A stretch of 62,731 nucleotides of DNA from Nostoc sp. FACHB-973 (GCF_014698115.1 NZ_JACJSJ010000047.1:1-62731), one strand, 5' to 3'. Numbered from the stretch's first letter, positions 9,724 to 17,729 are shown. The notes: a model not told the origin generated them from the sequence alone. Made by a program: numbers and translations.

Positions 9724-10992
9724 CTACTTAGGGGTAACTTTATCAATTACCTTGATTTTGCCATCGTCTCCTACCGTCCAGACATCGTAAACACCGATGA
9801 CATCACCGTTAGCATCAACATCTACATTACCGCTGGCTCCTTGGTAGTTAATATCTTTACCTTCTTTAAGCAACTTCAGTCCCTCGCAGACATCGGTAAC
9901 TTCTGTACCAGGGCCGCCAGCAACTTCACGGATGTGCTTGGCTATCCCAGGGCCTGTATTTTCTTTAGCAGCTTGCGCCGCCAATACTAATAAAGCAGCA
10001 GCATCCCAAGCTTGGGGAGCGAATTCCCCTGGTGAACTATTTTTTTTCTCTTGCCAAAGCTTTTTTAAAGCGTCTAATGCTTTACCATCAGAACCAGGGA
10101 CTGTGCCGATGGTTCCAGATGCAATGTATTTACCGTCACTACCTTTGCCAACTTGACCAGGAAATTCGTCTGATTTCATACCATCTGTCAGCATTACCTG
10201 CACGCCTTTACTTAGACCTTGCTGATATGCTGACTTGAGCAACAGGCTACCTGTTTCTACATAAAAAACTCCAAGGACTGCATCTGGCTTGCCAGCAAAA
10301 GCAGCAGTGGCTTCACTTTCAAAGGTAGTTGCTTTGGGGTCGTAGCGGACAGGATTCTTTTTATTGACTATGGTTCCCCCCAATTTTTCAAAAGCTTGAA
10401 CAAATGCTTTTTCAAAACCCACACCATAGTCGTTATTAATTACGACGGTGGATACTCGCTTGAAACCTTTTTTAGTGGCGAGTTGGGCTAAAGCTGGACC
10501 TTGGTAGCTATCAGGGGGAACTGTACGTGCCCAAAAACCTTTGAAGTCGCCTTTTTGTGCCTTTTCAGTAAATACAGGGCTGGTACTACCTGGTGAAATT
10601 AACATCACTTGATTTTGAGCAGCAATTGAAACGGCGGCTGTGGAAACACTGCTAGCAAAAGAGCCAACGACGCCTGCAACCTTATCTACTGATGCTAGTT
10701 TAGTCATACCGGCAGCACCAGCTTTCGGGTCTGTTTGGTCGTCTACAGCAACAAGGGTAACAGGTTGGCCATTTACACCACCGCAAGCGTTGACGGTTTG
10801 CACTAGCAAGGGAACACTAGCAGCCATCTGCTGTCCAATAGATGCTAAATCGCCTGTTGTTGGCAGCAGGGAACCAATTTTCAGTCCACTAGCTGTAGGG
10901 TTACTTCCATTACCATCTTCACAAGCCCCTAACAGAAACCCACTTGCTAGGGTAATTATACTCAAGGTTAAGGCTGCACTAATTCTTTGCAT
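9724..10992 (-). CDS. ABC transporter substrate-binding lipoprotein, branched-chain/neutral amino-acid type
   Basis: 422 residues. It has a lipoprotein signal with lipobox LGAC (Cys24). The mature part is a type I periplasmic binding fold of the LivJ/NatB kind: KIGSLLPTTGDLASIGQQM, GGVNGQPVTLVAVDDQTDP, GVVGSFASSVSTAA, SPGSTSPVFT, VINNDYGVGF, and YDPKATTFESE. Cyanobacterial N-I neutral amino-acid transport uses such a protein (NatB), often encoded away from the permease genes, and no permease is present here. The ligand cannot be decided from sequence; urea (UrtA) is less likely, because the protein lacks the close UrtA pattern. Confidence 0.85.
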   Translation of the reverse strand: MQRISAALTLSIITLASGFLLGACEDGNGSNPTASGLKIGSLLPTTGDLASIGQQMAASVPLLVQTVNACGGVNGQPVTLVAVDDQTDPKAGAAGMTKLASVDKVAGVVGSFASSVSTAAVSIAAQNQVMLISPGSTSPVFTEKAQKGDFKGFWARTVPPDSYQGPALAQLATKKGFKRVSTVVINNDYGVGFEKAFVQAFEKLGGTIVNKKNPVRYDPKATTFESEATAAFAGKPDAVLGVFYVETGSLLLKSAYQQGLSKGVQVMLTDGMKSDEFPGQVGKGSDGKYIASGTIGTVPGSDGKALDALKKLWQEKKNSSPGEFAPQAWDAAALLVLAAQAAKENTGPGIAKHIREVAGGPGTEVTDVCEGLKLLKEGKDINYQGASGNVDVDANGDVIGVYDVWTVGDDGKIKVIDKVTPK

Positions 10993-11187
10993 AAGTTACT
11001 TTCACTCCTCAATATATTTAGGAGCCTAAAAGTAATATTCAAACTACATTTGCAAGTTAGTTTGATTTTATCAGGACTCCAAAGGATAAATCATATCATC
11101 CCTCTGAAGAAGTAAAAGTCCTTACTCTTAAGTGCGAGTATTTTTTGCACACAATATGGTGCGATATCTATGTCAAAGTCTGAAAAA

Positions 11188-11279
11188 CGGAGAGGGAGGG
11201 ATTCGAACCCTCGGTACGGAGTTGCCTGCCGTACAACAGATTAGCAATCTGCCGCTTTCGACCACTCAGCCACCTCTCC
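11188..11279 (-). tRNA. tRNA-Ser(GCT)
   Basis: 92 nt. The acceptor GGAGAGG pairs with CCTCTCC, the discriminator is G, the anticodon loop reads TTGCTAA within a GCAGA-type stem, and there is a long variable arm and a canonical GTTCGAAT T loop. No CCA is encoded. This looks like the normal chromosomal tRNA, in contrast to the array copy at 18361. Confidence 0.95.
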
Positions 11280-11377
11280 TGGGTCACGAATAATAAGGTT
11301 AGCAGATTTATTTGGGGGAGTCAATAGTCATTAGTCATTTGTCTTTTGTTTTTCTCCAATGACCAATGACTAATTTC

Positions 11378-12310
11378 TCAAAGGACTTGCGATCGCATCC
11401 AGGCCACGGGCAAAGAACGTAACTTTTGCCACTGAGGCACGTAGGCGCGTTTCGTGAAGGCATTATAATCGTTACGTTCAATTACGGTTAAAATCCCACT
11501 GTAATGCATCAGAGCCGCCCACACAGGCCAACGACCATCATAAGCTAGGCAGGAGATTCCTTTTTCTGCCTTGCGATAAAACTGTCGTGCCCGAGCAATT
11601 TGAAAGCGCATTAAGGAACGCCAGCGATCGTCAACTATACCCGCAAACAAATCTTGTTCGGTATAGTTGAATCTTGCCAAATCTTCTAGAGGAATATAAA
11701 TTCGCCCACGTCGCGCATCCTCGCCTACATCCCGCAAGATGTTGGTGAGTTGCTTGGCAATTCCTAAGGCAATTTCTTCTTCGGTGGGATTATGTGACTG
11801 TTGTTGACGATTCCACGGAGCTGTATTTTTGCTAGTATCCAATCCCATGACTGCTGTTGACATCAAGCCTACAGTGCCGGCGACACGATAACAGTAGAGA
11901 TATAACTCCTCGAAGGTTTCATAGCGACTTCGGTATAAGTCCATACGTTGACCAGCTATCATATCCCGAAAAGGCTCAATGTCCATCGGGAAGCGTTGAA
12001 CAGTATCTACCAAAGCTACGTCGAAATTATCCAATGGGCGTCCAGCAAAAATCGATTCTAGCTGCTGCTCCCATAGGTCTAGGGTTTCTGGGGTGGTAAT
12101 AGCAGATGCAGGACCATCCACCAGTTCATCTAAACGGCGACACCAAGCATAGATTGCCCAAATAGCAGGACGCTTTTCCTTGCTCAGAAGCAAAGTACTG
12201 AGGTAAAAAGTCGTGGAATACTTGGCTATGAGATGACGACAAAGTTCGTAGGACTCGTCCACAGAGACCAGCGTTTTCATGCGGGCTTTCGATTCAGGCA
12301 GTTGCAGCAT
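11378..12310 (-). CDS. crtB: Phytoene synthase
   Basis: 310 residues. It condenses two geranylgeranyl diphosphates to phytoene, the first committed carotenoid step. Family marks are YCRRLDELVD-type first aspartate-rich motif (residues about 57-66, here WCRRLDELVD), the second motif DVGEDARRGRIYIP near 190-204, and the conserved RYDWP-like region replaced by YNAFTKRAYVP at the C terminus, as in cyanobacteria. The start at 12310 overlaps the end of crtP by 17 bp; MKTL at 12280 is an alternative start. It is co-transcribed with crtP. Confidence 0.96.
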   Translation of the reverse strand: MLQLPESKARMKTLVSVDESYELCRHLIAKYSTTFYLSTLLLSKEKRPAIWAIYAWCRRLDELVDGPASAITTPETLDLWEQQLESIFAGRPLDNFDVALVDTVQRFPMDIEPFRDMIAGQRMDLYRSRYETFEELYLYCYRVAGTVGLMSTAVMGLDTSKNTAPWNRQQQSHNPTEEEIALGIAKQLTNILRDVGEDARRGRIYIPLEDLARFNYTEQDLFAGIVDDRWRSLMRFQIARARQFYRKAEKGISCLAYDGRWPVWAALMHYSGILTVIERNDYNAFTKRAYVPQWQKLRSLPVAWMRSQVL

Positions 12311-13733
12311 TCGTTGCAGGCGGTCGGGTGAGCGTTTGCAGGTTTGAGGATTTTGCTACCGGGAAGGCCTCAGAAATCGCCTGTGCTGTCAGCTTACCAG
12401 AAAGTACGGCACCTTCCATACTGCCTAAGTAGCGTTGCATGGTGTAACTTCCGGCGAGATAGAAGTTGACAATTGGCGTGACTTGTGCAGGACGGTACTG
12501 TTGACGACCGGGGGTCGCTTTGTAAACTGAACGCGGCGTTTTCACCACATGAGATTTCAGCAGTTTTGCTGGGTTGTCTCCCCCAAAGTGGTCGGGGAAG
12601 AGTTTTTCTAACTCGGCAATTGTTGCAGCCACAATCTCCTCATCGGATTTGGCTATCCAATCTTTTGCCGGAGCTAGAACTAATTCCAGCATCGAGCGGT
12701 CAGGGTTGGCGTATTCACGGCAGGTATTGCTCATATCAGCATAAACGCTCAGGAGTGGCGATCGCGAAAATAGCAAGTGATCAATTTCTGTCAGTTTCCG
12801 GTCAAACCACAGATGCAGGTTGATCACTGGTACTCCTTCTAAGCCTTCTAGCTTCTGGAAAAACTCCATTTGCTTCCAAGACCCAGGCAAGATCGCTTTC
12901 AGGGGGTCAACTGATATGGCTGATACATAGGAATCAGCTGTGATAATTTCATCTTCTGCTCCATTTAACCCCCGAATCAAGAATCCTTTAACCGTGTTAT
13001 CGGGGTTGAGCAAAATTTCTTTCAACGGTGCATTTAACCGCACTTCGCCACCACGTTCTGTGATGTAATCTACGATGGGGTTGCATAGGCGTTCTGTGGG
13101 AGAACCATCCAAAAATGCAATCTTAGAACCGTATCGTTCTTGCAGAAAGCGGTTTAGCGCAGTTAACAGAATCGTTGCAGAAACTTCATCGGGATTGATA
13201 AAGGTGAGGGCTTTACATGCAGCGATAAACACGTCACTAGTTACTCGCTCATCAACACCTTGCCTTTCCAACCACTCTAAGAAGCTGTACTTGTCCATGT
13301 CTTCAACGTACTTTTGACCCCGAACCACTGCTGGAAGTAGGCCAATTGCAAATCGAATCTTCTGCTCCCAAGTCAACATGTCTTTGTTGCGAAGAATCGA
13401 TGCAATCACGTTGAATGGAGATGGAATGTCTGGAACATCAAAACGTGAGAATGTCCCAGGCTTGTCTGGTTGATTGAAAATCAGTGTGTGCTCTTTCCAC
13501 TGGAGTCTGTCTTCAATGCCCAACTCCTTGAGCAATTGGAGCATATTTGGATATGCCCCAAAGAAGGCGTGTAACCCGGTTTCGTACCAGTCGCCATCAG
13601 AGTCTTTCCAAGCCGCAACAAGGCCACCCAGTACGTCCCGGCTTTCCAAGACAATGGGAGTATGACCTGCGTCTGTAAGATATTTCGCGCAGGAAAGCCC
13701 TGCTAGACCAGCACCCGCGATCGCTACTCGCAT
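12294..13733 (-). CDS. crtP: 15-cis-phytoene desaturase, plant type
   Basis: 479 residues. It converts phytoene to zeta-carotene with plastoquinone as acceptor. The dinucleotide motif VAIAGAGLAGLSCAKYL is at residues 3-19. GLHAFFGAYPNM, PSPFN, NLHLWFDRKL and the C-terminal FAD motif LAGSYTMQRYLGSMEGAVLSG (about 435-455) are all plant/cyanobacterial PDS signatures. Bacterial CrtI is unrelated in detail. The crtP-crtB operon order is standard in cyanobacteria. Confidence 0.97.
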   Translation of the reverse strand: MRVAIAGAGLAGLSCAKYLTDAGHTPIVLESRDVLGGLVAAWKDSDGDWYETGLHAFFGAYPNMLQLLKELGIEDRLQWKEHTLIFNQPDKPGTFSRFDVPDIPSPFNVIASILRNKDMLTWEQKIRFAIGLLPAVVRGQKYVEDMDKYSFLEWLERQGVDERVTSDVFIAACKALTFINPDEVSATILLTALNRFLQERYGSKIAFLDGSPTERLCNPIVDYITERGGEVRLNAPLKEILLNPDNTVKGFLIRGLNGAEDEIITADSYVSAISVDPLKAILPGSWKQMEFFQKLEGLEGVPVINLHLWFDRKLTEIDHLLFSRSPLLSVYADMSNTCREYANPDRSMLELVLAPAKDWIAKSDEEIVAATIAELEKLFPDHFGGDNPAKLLKSHVVKTPRSVYKATPGRQQYRPAQVTPIVNFYLAGSYTMQRYLGSMEGAVLSGKLTAQAISEAFPVAKSSNLQTLTRPPATNAATA

Positions 13734-14239
13734 TTAACCCTACTGCCTTTCAATATTTCTTAATGGTTTTGCCGTTTTCATTATACGTTGCAATCCGTTA
13801 CATTTAGTGGTCGTTGTGCGATCGCTTTCCCAAAAAACTTGTTTCAAAGGGAATTTTGCCTAACACACACCCATCAAGACAACCATTGTTGACAATGGCT
13901 TTGCAGCCTTGATTTCATCTAAATTTAGACTACCAGATGTAGAGAAACAAAATTCATTACCTCTGACTAAAAAAACTACTTATTAACTGTTGTCTCAGAG
14001 TAGTTGATTTCTTTGGTAATCCGTGTATTTGCTCTCAGGAAATATTTGGGGTATTGCTAAAGACTGCTAATTTATTTCCAGGTTACTTTCCTGAAAAGGA
14101 TTTTCAAGTAAAAATAAATACTTTTTTGGGGGATAATTAAGTATTTTAACCGTTGTAACTAACTTGCAACTGTGAAATTTAAAATCAAATGAAAAGGTAT
14201 TAACAGCTCGATTTGGGGATTACTGGCGATTTCCTGAAT
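13734..14239. other. Intergenic upstream of crtP, no gene seen
   Basis: About 500 bp, AT-rich. It should hold the crtP promoter near its left end. No reading frame of note. Confidence 0.55.
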
Positions 14240-14560
14240 TTAAGCTAAATACATTTGAGTAGGGAAGGCGATCGTAAATCTTGCTGCATCCCATATTTGT
14301 AATATTAAACGGTCTTGATGGGTAGAAATAATTACTTTATGGAAACAAAGCGGATCTTCCACAAATCCAAAACTAGCTTTGCCGCAAATTTTCACTAAAG
14401 ATTCGGAACCATAAAAATCGATAATATCTCGATTTGTTTCGCGTTTGCGTAGTTAGAACAGTTTCAGCATCCAAAAAGACAGCACCTATTGACAATAATT
14501 TTGGGTTATTTGGGAATTTTTTATAGCAGGGCAACGTCATCTAAATCTGAAAAACAAGAA
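14240..14560 (-). pseudogene. Decayed gene remnant with frameshifts
   Basis: On the minus strand, one frame reads PNNPKLLSIGAVFLDAETVL then TTQTR (about 14520-14440). A second frame continues with ETNRDIIDFYGSESLVKI, GKASFGFVEDPLCFHKVIIS and DRLILQIWDAARFTIAFPT to a TAA at 14240. The joined peptide looks like the C-terminal part of a real protein, interrupted by a one-base shift near 14430. An upstream frame (SDLDDVALL followed by stop) suggests a further lesion. I do not recognise the family. Confidence 0.55.
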
Positions 14561-14597
14561 TTGCTCTCATTGAATCTAATTTAGCTGACCGTTCTAA

Positions 14598-14708
14598 GAG
14601 ACTTCCAGGAATCAATTATCTCAAATTATTTGTACATTTTTCCGGTAGCACCGCTGTGCTGCCCTACGTTCGCGGAGCGTCCCGAATATTTTTTTCCTTG
14701 GAAGTCCC
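14598..14708. mobile_element. MITE, GGGACTTCC-type ends (copy 1)
   Basis: About 111 bp with ends GAGACTTCCAGGAAT and TTCCTTGGAAGTCCC in inverted orientation. The interior (CAAATTATTTGTACATTTTT, then GGTAGCAC-x-GCTGTGCTGCCC) matches the reverse complement of the element at 36095-36194, but with a 15-bp insertion GTTCGCGGAGCGTCC. It lies just upstream of the decayed gene. Confidence 0.75.
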
Positions 14709-14859
14709 GTTAGAAGACAAGGCCAAAGACTTGTTGCAAGTTGCCTACTTGTCCCTTTGTCTTTCCTACTCCCCACTCCCGATAAAGGTATAGGATTAGG
14801 TTGATGTTTTGAAGTTGAGCATCCCAGTTGTATTGCTACACAACTATAGGTAAAGGATT

Positions 14860-15948
14860 ATGGCACGATCGCAAGAGCTAAACCGCTTTGGACATCACCT
14901 GATTCTAGGTATTTCCAGTACTACGTTAACTGATGACGATAAACGCGCACTCAATCAATTAAAGCCGATTGGGGTGATATTTTTTGCTAAGAATTTTCTG
15001 GATGGCACCCCCTATGAGGTTTGGCTAGAAAAATTCAAGGAGCTCAACAATCAAATACGAGAATATACTGAACGTGATTCGATGTTTGTGACTTTGGATC
15101 ATGAAGGAGGTCGTGTTGTTCGGACACCACCGCCGATTACGCGGTTTCCTCAAGCGTTGTTGTTGCGATCGCACGCCTACGAAGTAGCAAAAGCCACAGC
15201 AGTCGAACTAAAATCACTAGGAATAAATTTATCTTGGGCACCTGTAGCAGATATTTTTTCCCATCCTAATAATCCTGTAATTGGCTCTCGTGCCTTTGGT
15301 AGAACTCCAGAAACTGCTGCTCAAGGTGCCCGTGACTACTACCTTGGACTTCGAGATTCAGGAATTATTGGATGCGCCAAGCATTTCCCCGGACATGGAG
15401 ATACAAGCCAAGATTCTCACATCGAGCTACCAATACTCAATTTGACCTTAGAAGAATTGCGACTTCGAGAACTGATACCTTTCAAAACCCTCATCGAAGT
15501 ACAGATTCCTCTAGTTATGACTGTCCATATCTTATTTCCCAAGATAGATCCTGATGTGCCAGCAACTCTTTCCCGTCCTATTCTCAAAAACATACTTAGA
15601 GAGGAACTGGGTTTTGAGGGAGTGGTTGTTTCTGACGACTTAGATATGAAAGCGATTTCAGATATGTTTATTCAAGCTGGTACTGTGGCGCGGTCATTGA
15701 ATGCAGGCTGCGACCTGTTTATTGTTTCACGTAATATTAATTCATCATCTATTGAAAGAACTTATCGGATTGCTGAAGATTTTGCCGATTCTCTGAGTAA
15801 CGGTAGCTTAGATGAATCAGTTGTGGAAGCAGCTAGAGAAAGGATTGAGAAACTATTGGCAGTAACACCGCAATATACCGTCCAGGCTTTGGATAAAGAT
15901 ATCTTATTGCAACATGCTCAACTGGCGATCGCTAGTTGCTATTCATAA
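14860..15948 (+). CDS. nagZ: Family 3 glycoside hydrolase, beta-N-acetylhexosaminidase
   Basis: 362 residues, ATG preceded by AAAGGA. It probably releases N-acetylglucosamine from muropeptides in peptidoglycan recycling. GH3 marks are DHEGGRVVR, SWAPVADIFSHPNNPVIGSRAFG (split), KHFPGHGDTSQDSH with the family's catalytic Asp/His dyad, and VVVSDDLDMKAI. No signal peptide, so cytoplasmic. The stop codon ends at 15948, one base before the 3' end of the last tRNA of the convergent array, so the two transcription units run into each other. Confidence 0.92.
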   Translation: MARSQELNRFGHHLILGISSTTLTDDDKRALNQLKPIGVIFFAKNFLDGTPYEVWLEKFKELNNQIREYTERDSMFVTLDHEGGRVVRTPPPITRFPQALLLRSHAYEVAKATAVELKSLGINLSWAPVADIFSHPNNPVIGSRAFGRTPETAAQGARDYYLGLRDSGIIGCAKHFPGHGDTSQDSHIELPILNLTLEELRLRELIPFKTLIEVQIPLVMTVHILFPKIDPDVPATLSRPILKNILREELGFEGVVVSDDLDMKAISDMFIQAGTVARSLNAGCDLFIVSRNINSSSIERTYRIAEDFADSLSNGSLDESVVEAARERIEKLLAVTPQYTVQALDKDILLQHAQLAIASCYS

Positions 15949-15949
15949 A

Positions 15950-16020
15950 TGGGTGGTATAGGGGTCGAACCTATTTCTGCGGGTTAAAAGCCCGCTGCAC
16001 AGCCGGTATGCCAACCACCC
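15950..16020 (-). tRNA. tRNA-Lys(TTT), array member (promoter-distal end)
   Basis: Acceptor GGGTGGT/ACCACCC, anticodon loop CTTTTAA in a GCGGG/CCCGC stem, T loop TTCGACC, discriminator A. The D arm is slightly short. It is the last tRNA of the minus-strand array and abuts the nagZ stop. Confidence 0.9.
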
Positions 16021-16074
16021 TAGTTAATTTGAAAAAGAAATGAGCAAGTGCGATAACACCGAACTTAGATATAA

Positions 16075-16148
16075 ATCCACCAGGGAGGTACTGCCCCTCC
16101 TATTTCTGTGTTATCAGCACAGCGCCTCGCTTTTCGGCTTCAGGTGGA
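16075..16148 (-). tRNA. tRNA-Ile(GAT), degenerate T arm
   Basis: Acceptor TCCACC pairs with GGTGGA (7th pair mismatched). Anticodon loop CTGATAA in a CTGTG/CACAG stem gives GAT. The T stem is GGAGG/CCTCC with a non-canonical loop containing GGCAGTA instead of TTC. May be decaying or have reduced function. Confidence 0.7.
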
Positions 16149-16152
16149 AAAG

Positions 16153-16235
16153 AGGAAGATGGAGGAATCGAACCCCTACAGTTGCCCGTACCCTGGTTTT
16201 CAAGACCAGTTGCCGTCCATTCAGCGGCATCTTCC
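16153..16235 (-). tRNA. tRNA-Ser(TGA)
   Basis: Acceptor GGAAGAT/ATCTTCC, anticodon loop CTTGAAA in a CTGGT/ACCAG stem, extended variable arm (GGTACGGGCAACTG), T loop TTCGATT. Discriminator T is unusual for Ser, where G is expected. Confidence 0.88.
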
Positions 16236-16242
16236 ATTCAGG

Positions 16243-16317
16243 GGCGTCTGACGGGACTCGAACCCGCTCTGACTGGTTCCACAAACCAGCGCCTCGACCA
16301 CTTTGGCTTCAGACACC
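16243..16317 (-). tRNA. tRNA-His(GTG)
   Basis: Eight-pair acceptor GGTGTCTG/CAGACGCC including the G(-1):C73 pair diagnostic of tRNA-His. Anticodon loop TTGTGGA in a CTGGT/ACCAG stem, T loop TTCGAGT. Confidence 0.93.
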
Positions 16318-16322
16318 ATCAG

Positions 16323-16396
16323 TGGAATCAATGGGATTTGAACCCATAACCTCCTGCTTGCAAGGCAGGCGCTCTATCCATTTGAGCTATGACCCC
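16323..16396 (-). tRNA. tRNA-Ala(TGC)
   Basis: Acceptor GGGGTCA/TGATTCC with a G3:U70 pair (Ala identity), discriminator A. The anticodon arm CCTGC-CTTGCAAG-GCAGG is one base longer than the usual 5+7+5; read by alignment with cyanobacterial tRNA-Ala the anticodon is TGC. T loop TTCAAAT. Confidence 0.8.
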
Positions 16397-16404
16397 ATAT
16401 TTGG

Positions 16405-16478
16405 TGGATACTGGTCGGAATCGAACCGACAACCTTCTAACAGCCAGTTAGACGCTTTACCAATTAAGCTACAGACCC
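16405..16478 (-). tRNA. tRNA-Ala(GGC)
   Basis: Anticodon loop CTGGCTG in a TCTAA/TTAGA stem gives GGC. The acceptor GGGTCTG/AGTATCC contains G3:U70, with two mismatches lower in the stem. Discriminator A followed by CCA in the DNA (16402-16404). Pyrimidine at position 37 is unusual. Confidence 0.75.
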
Positions 16479-16483
16479 ATAGG

Positions 16484-16557
16484 CGGGAGTGGTAGGACTT
16501 AAACCCACAACCTTCAAGGTAGAAACTTGAAGCTCTATTCCATTGAGCTACACTCCC
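16484..16557 (-). tRNA. tRNA-Arg(TCT)
   Basis: Acceptor GGGAGTG/CACTCCC, anticodon loop TTTCTAC closed by TCAAG/CTTGA, T loop TTTAAGT, discriminator G. Pyrimidine at position 38 and the loop are otherwise normal. Confidence 0.87.
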
Positions 16558-16566
16558 AAGATTTGG

Positions 16567-16639
16567 TAGTCCTGGCAGGAATTGAACCCGCAACATTCTT
16601 CTTGTAAGGAAGACACTCTACCAATTGAGTTACAGGACT
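16567..16639 (-). tRNA. tRNA-Val(TAC)
   Basis: Acceptor AGTCCTG/CAGGACT, discriminator A, CCA encoded (16564-16566). Anticodon loop CTTACAA in TCTTC/GAAGA. T loop TTCAATT. Confidence 0.92.
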
Positions 16640-16644
16640 ACACA

Positions 16645-16716
16645 AGCGAGTGGAGGGACTTGAACCCACGCACTGAGTATGGCGCACTCAGATGCTACCG
16701 ATTACATCACACCCGC
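16645..16716 (-). tRNA. tRNA-Gly(GCC), C33 variant
   Basis: Acceptor GCGGGTG/CACTCGC typical of Gly. Anticodon loop GCGCCAT in TGAGT/ACTCA gives GCC, but position 33 is C instead of U. T loop TTCAAGT. Confidence 0.78.
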
Positions 16717-16725
16717 AAGTTTCAG

Positions 16726-16815
16726 AGCGGACGGCGAGATTTGTAGCTTGCTTCCCGGAGGGTACTCGCACGAAGACGGTGGAAACGTCTCATGCTGCCG
16801 TTACATCACACCCGC
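16726..16815 (-). tRNA. tRNA-Gly(TCC) with a 19-nt insertion in the T loop
   Basis: Acceptor GCGGGTG/CGTCCGC, anticodon loop TTTCCAC in AGACG/CGTCT. The T stem GCGAG/CTCGC encloses a 26-nt loop instead of 7: it starts T-ACCCTCCGGGAAGC and ends CTA-CAAAT. The insert resembles a dispersed Nostoc-type repeat and sits at the same place as in the tRNA at 17231. Confidence 0.75.
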
Positions 16816-16819
16816 ATCA

Positions 16820-16892
16820 AGCTGGTAACAGGAATTGAACCTGCAACCTACTGATTACAAGTCAGTTGCTCTGCCAATTGAGCTACACCAGC
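16820..16892 (-). tRNA. tRNA-Thr(TGT)
   Basis: Acceptor GCTGGTG/TACCAGC, anticodon loop CTTGTAA in ACTGA/TCAGT, T loop TTCAATT, discriminator T (unusual). A gap of about 180 bp with AAAATCT-type repeats separates it from the next array member. Confidence 0.9.
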
Positions 16893-17069
16893 ACTATTTT
16901 TGGATTTTAGATTGACCCCATAGCTTCAGATATGAGTTTGAGTAAAGAATTGTAGATTTGGGATGAAAGTATTTGTTGCACAAATAAAGCAAGCTTGCTC
17001 TCACACCTTTTTAGATTTTCAGTTTTGAATCAATAATCCAAAATTTAAAATCTAAAATCTAAAATTTGG

Positions 17070-17143
17070 TGACGGGGGCAGGAGTCGAACCTGCCGATGT
17101 TCAGGTTATGAGCCTGACGAGCCACCGTTGCTCTATCCCCGCA
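17070..17143 (-). tRNA. Initiator-like tRNA-Met(CAT)
   Basis: Anticodon loop CTCATAA in TCAGG/CCTGA. The acceptor pairs at positions 2-7 (GCGGGG/CCCCGT), but 1:72 is T x C, unpaired, the hallmark of bacterial initiators. The D arm AGAGCAACGGTGGCTC is initiator-like. The anticodon stem has only two of the three usual consecutive GC pairs. A73 and CCA encoded (17067-17069). Confidence 0.85.
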
Positions 17144-17153
17144 TATTCACCAA

Positions 17154-17226
17154 TACCCCTGACTGGATTTGAACCAGCAACCTCTTCGTTCTAGGCGAAG
17201 CGCCTCTTCCGTTGGGCTACAAGGGC
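17154..17226 (-). tRNA. tRNA-Leu(TAG), short variable arm, C33
   Basis: Acceptor GCCCTTG/CAGGGGT, loop CCTAGAA in CTTCG/CGAAG giving TAG with C at position 33. T loop TTCAAAT, A73. Only about five nt in the variable region, whereas bacterial tRNA-Leu normally has a long arm. Identity is from the anticodon. Confidence 0.75.
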
Positions 17227-17230
17227 AAAG

Positions 17231-17330
17231 TCTGAGTGGCAGGGATTGTAGACGCCCTAGCGGCTTCCCGTAGGGTACCTGCAACCTGGAGTTATCGAAA
17301 CTCCCGCGCTCCCAACTGCGCTACACCCAG
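17231..17330 (-). tRNA. tRNA with CGA anticodon (nominally Ser) and a 27-nt T-loop insertion
   Basis: Acceptor CTGGGTG/CACTCAG, loop TTCGATA in GGAGT/ACTCC giving CGA. The body lacks a long variable arm and resembles Pro/Arg tRNAs, so Ser identity is doubtful. T stem GCAGG/CCTGC encloses 34 nt: T-ACCCTACGGGAAGCC ... GCGTCTA-CAATC. The insertion point is the same as in the tRNA at 16726. Confidence 0.65.
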
Positions 17331-17339
17331 ATATTTTGA

Positions 17340-17413
<74 letters not shown>

Positions 17414-17417
17414 TTAG

Positions 17418-17491
17418 TACCCCTGACAGGATTTGAACCTGCAAAATCTGGACTCTGATTCCAGCACGTATGCCAGTTCCGTCACAGGGGC
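17418..17491 (-). tRNA. tRNA-Leu(CAG), short variable arm
   Basis: Acceptor GCCCCTG/CAGGGGT, loop ATCAGAG in CTGGA/TCCAG giving CAG. D arm GACGGAACTGGCATACGT is leucine-like; variable region short (ATTTT). T loop TTCAAAT, A73. Confidence 0.83.
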
Positions 17492-17494
17492 ATA

Positions 17495-17567
17495 TCGGGA
17501 TGGCAGGACTCGAACCTGCGACTCCATGCTCCCAAAGCATGGCTTCTCGCCGCTGAATTACATCCCG
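17495..17567 (-). tRNA. tRNA-Pro(TGG)
   Basis: Acceptor CGGGATG/CATCCCG with the C1:G72 pair typical of Pro, A73. Anticodon loop TTTGGGA in CATGC/GCATG. T loop TTCGAGT. Confidence 0.93.
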
Positions 17568-17571
17568 TTGG

Positions 17572-17646
17572 TACTCCTGGTGGGAGTCGAACCCACAACA
17601 AAACAGATTTTAAGTCTGCCACCTCTTCCAATTGGGCTACAGGAGC
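17572..17646 (-). tRNA. tRNA-Leu(TAA), intronless, short variable arm
   Basis: Acceptor GCTCCTG/CAGGAGT, A73, CCA encoded (17569-17571). Loop CTTAAAA gives TAA. The usual cyanobacterial Leu(UAA) gene has a group I intron and a long variable arm; neither is present. T loop TTCGACT. Confidence 0.83.
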
Positions 17647-17655
17647 AAATTTTGG

Positions 17656-17729
17656 TACTCTTGGTGGGAATCGAACCCACAACTTACCGTTTTTGAGACG
17701 GCAGCCTCTTCCAGTTGGGCTACAAGAGC
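17656..17729 (-). tRNA. tRNA-Leu(CAA), short variable arm
   Basis: Acceptor GCTCTTG/CAAGAGT, A73, CCA encoded (17653-17655). Loop CTCAAAA in a GCCGT/ACGGT stem gives CAA. Variable region short. The body is very similar to the Leu(TAA) neighbour, suggesting duplication. Confidence 0.85.

Noticed and set aside
17572..17646. Group I intron expected in tRNA-Leu(TAA)
   Set aside because: The gene is contiguous, with acceptor, anticodon and T arms in 75 nt; there is no intron.
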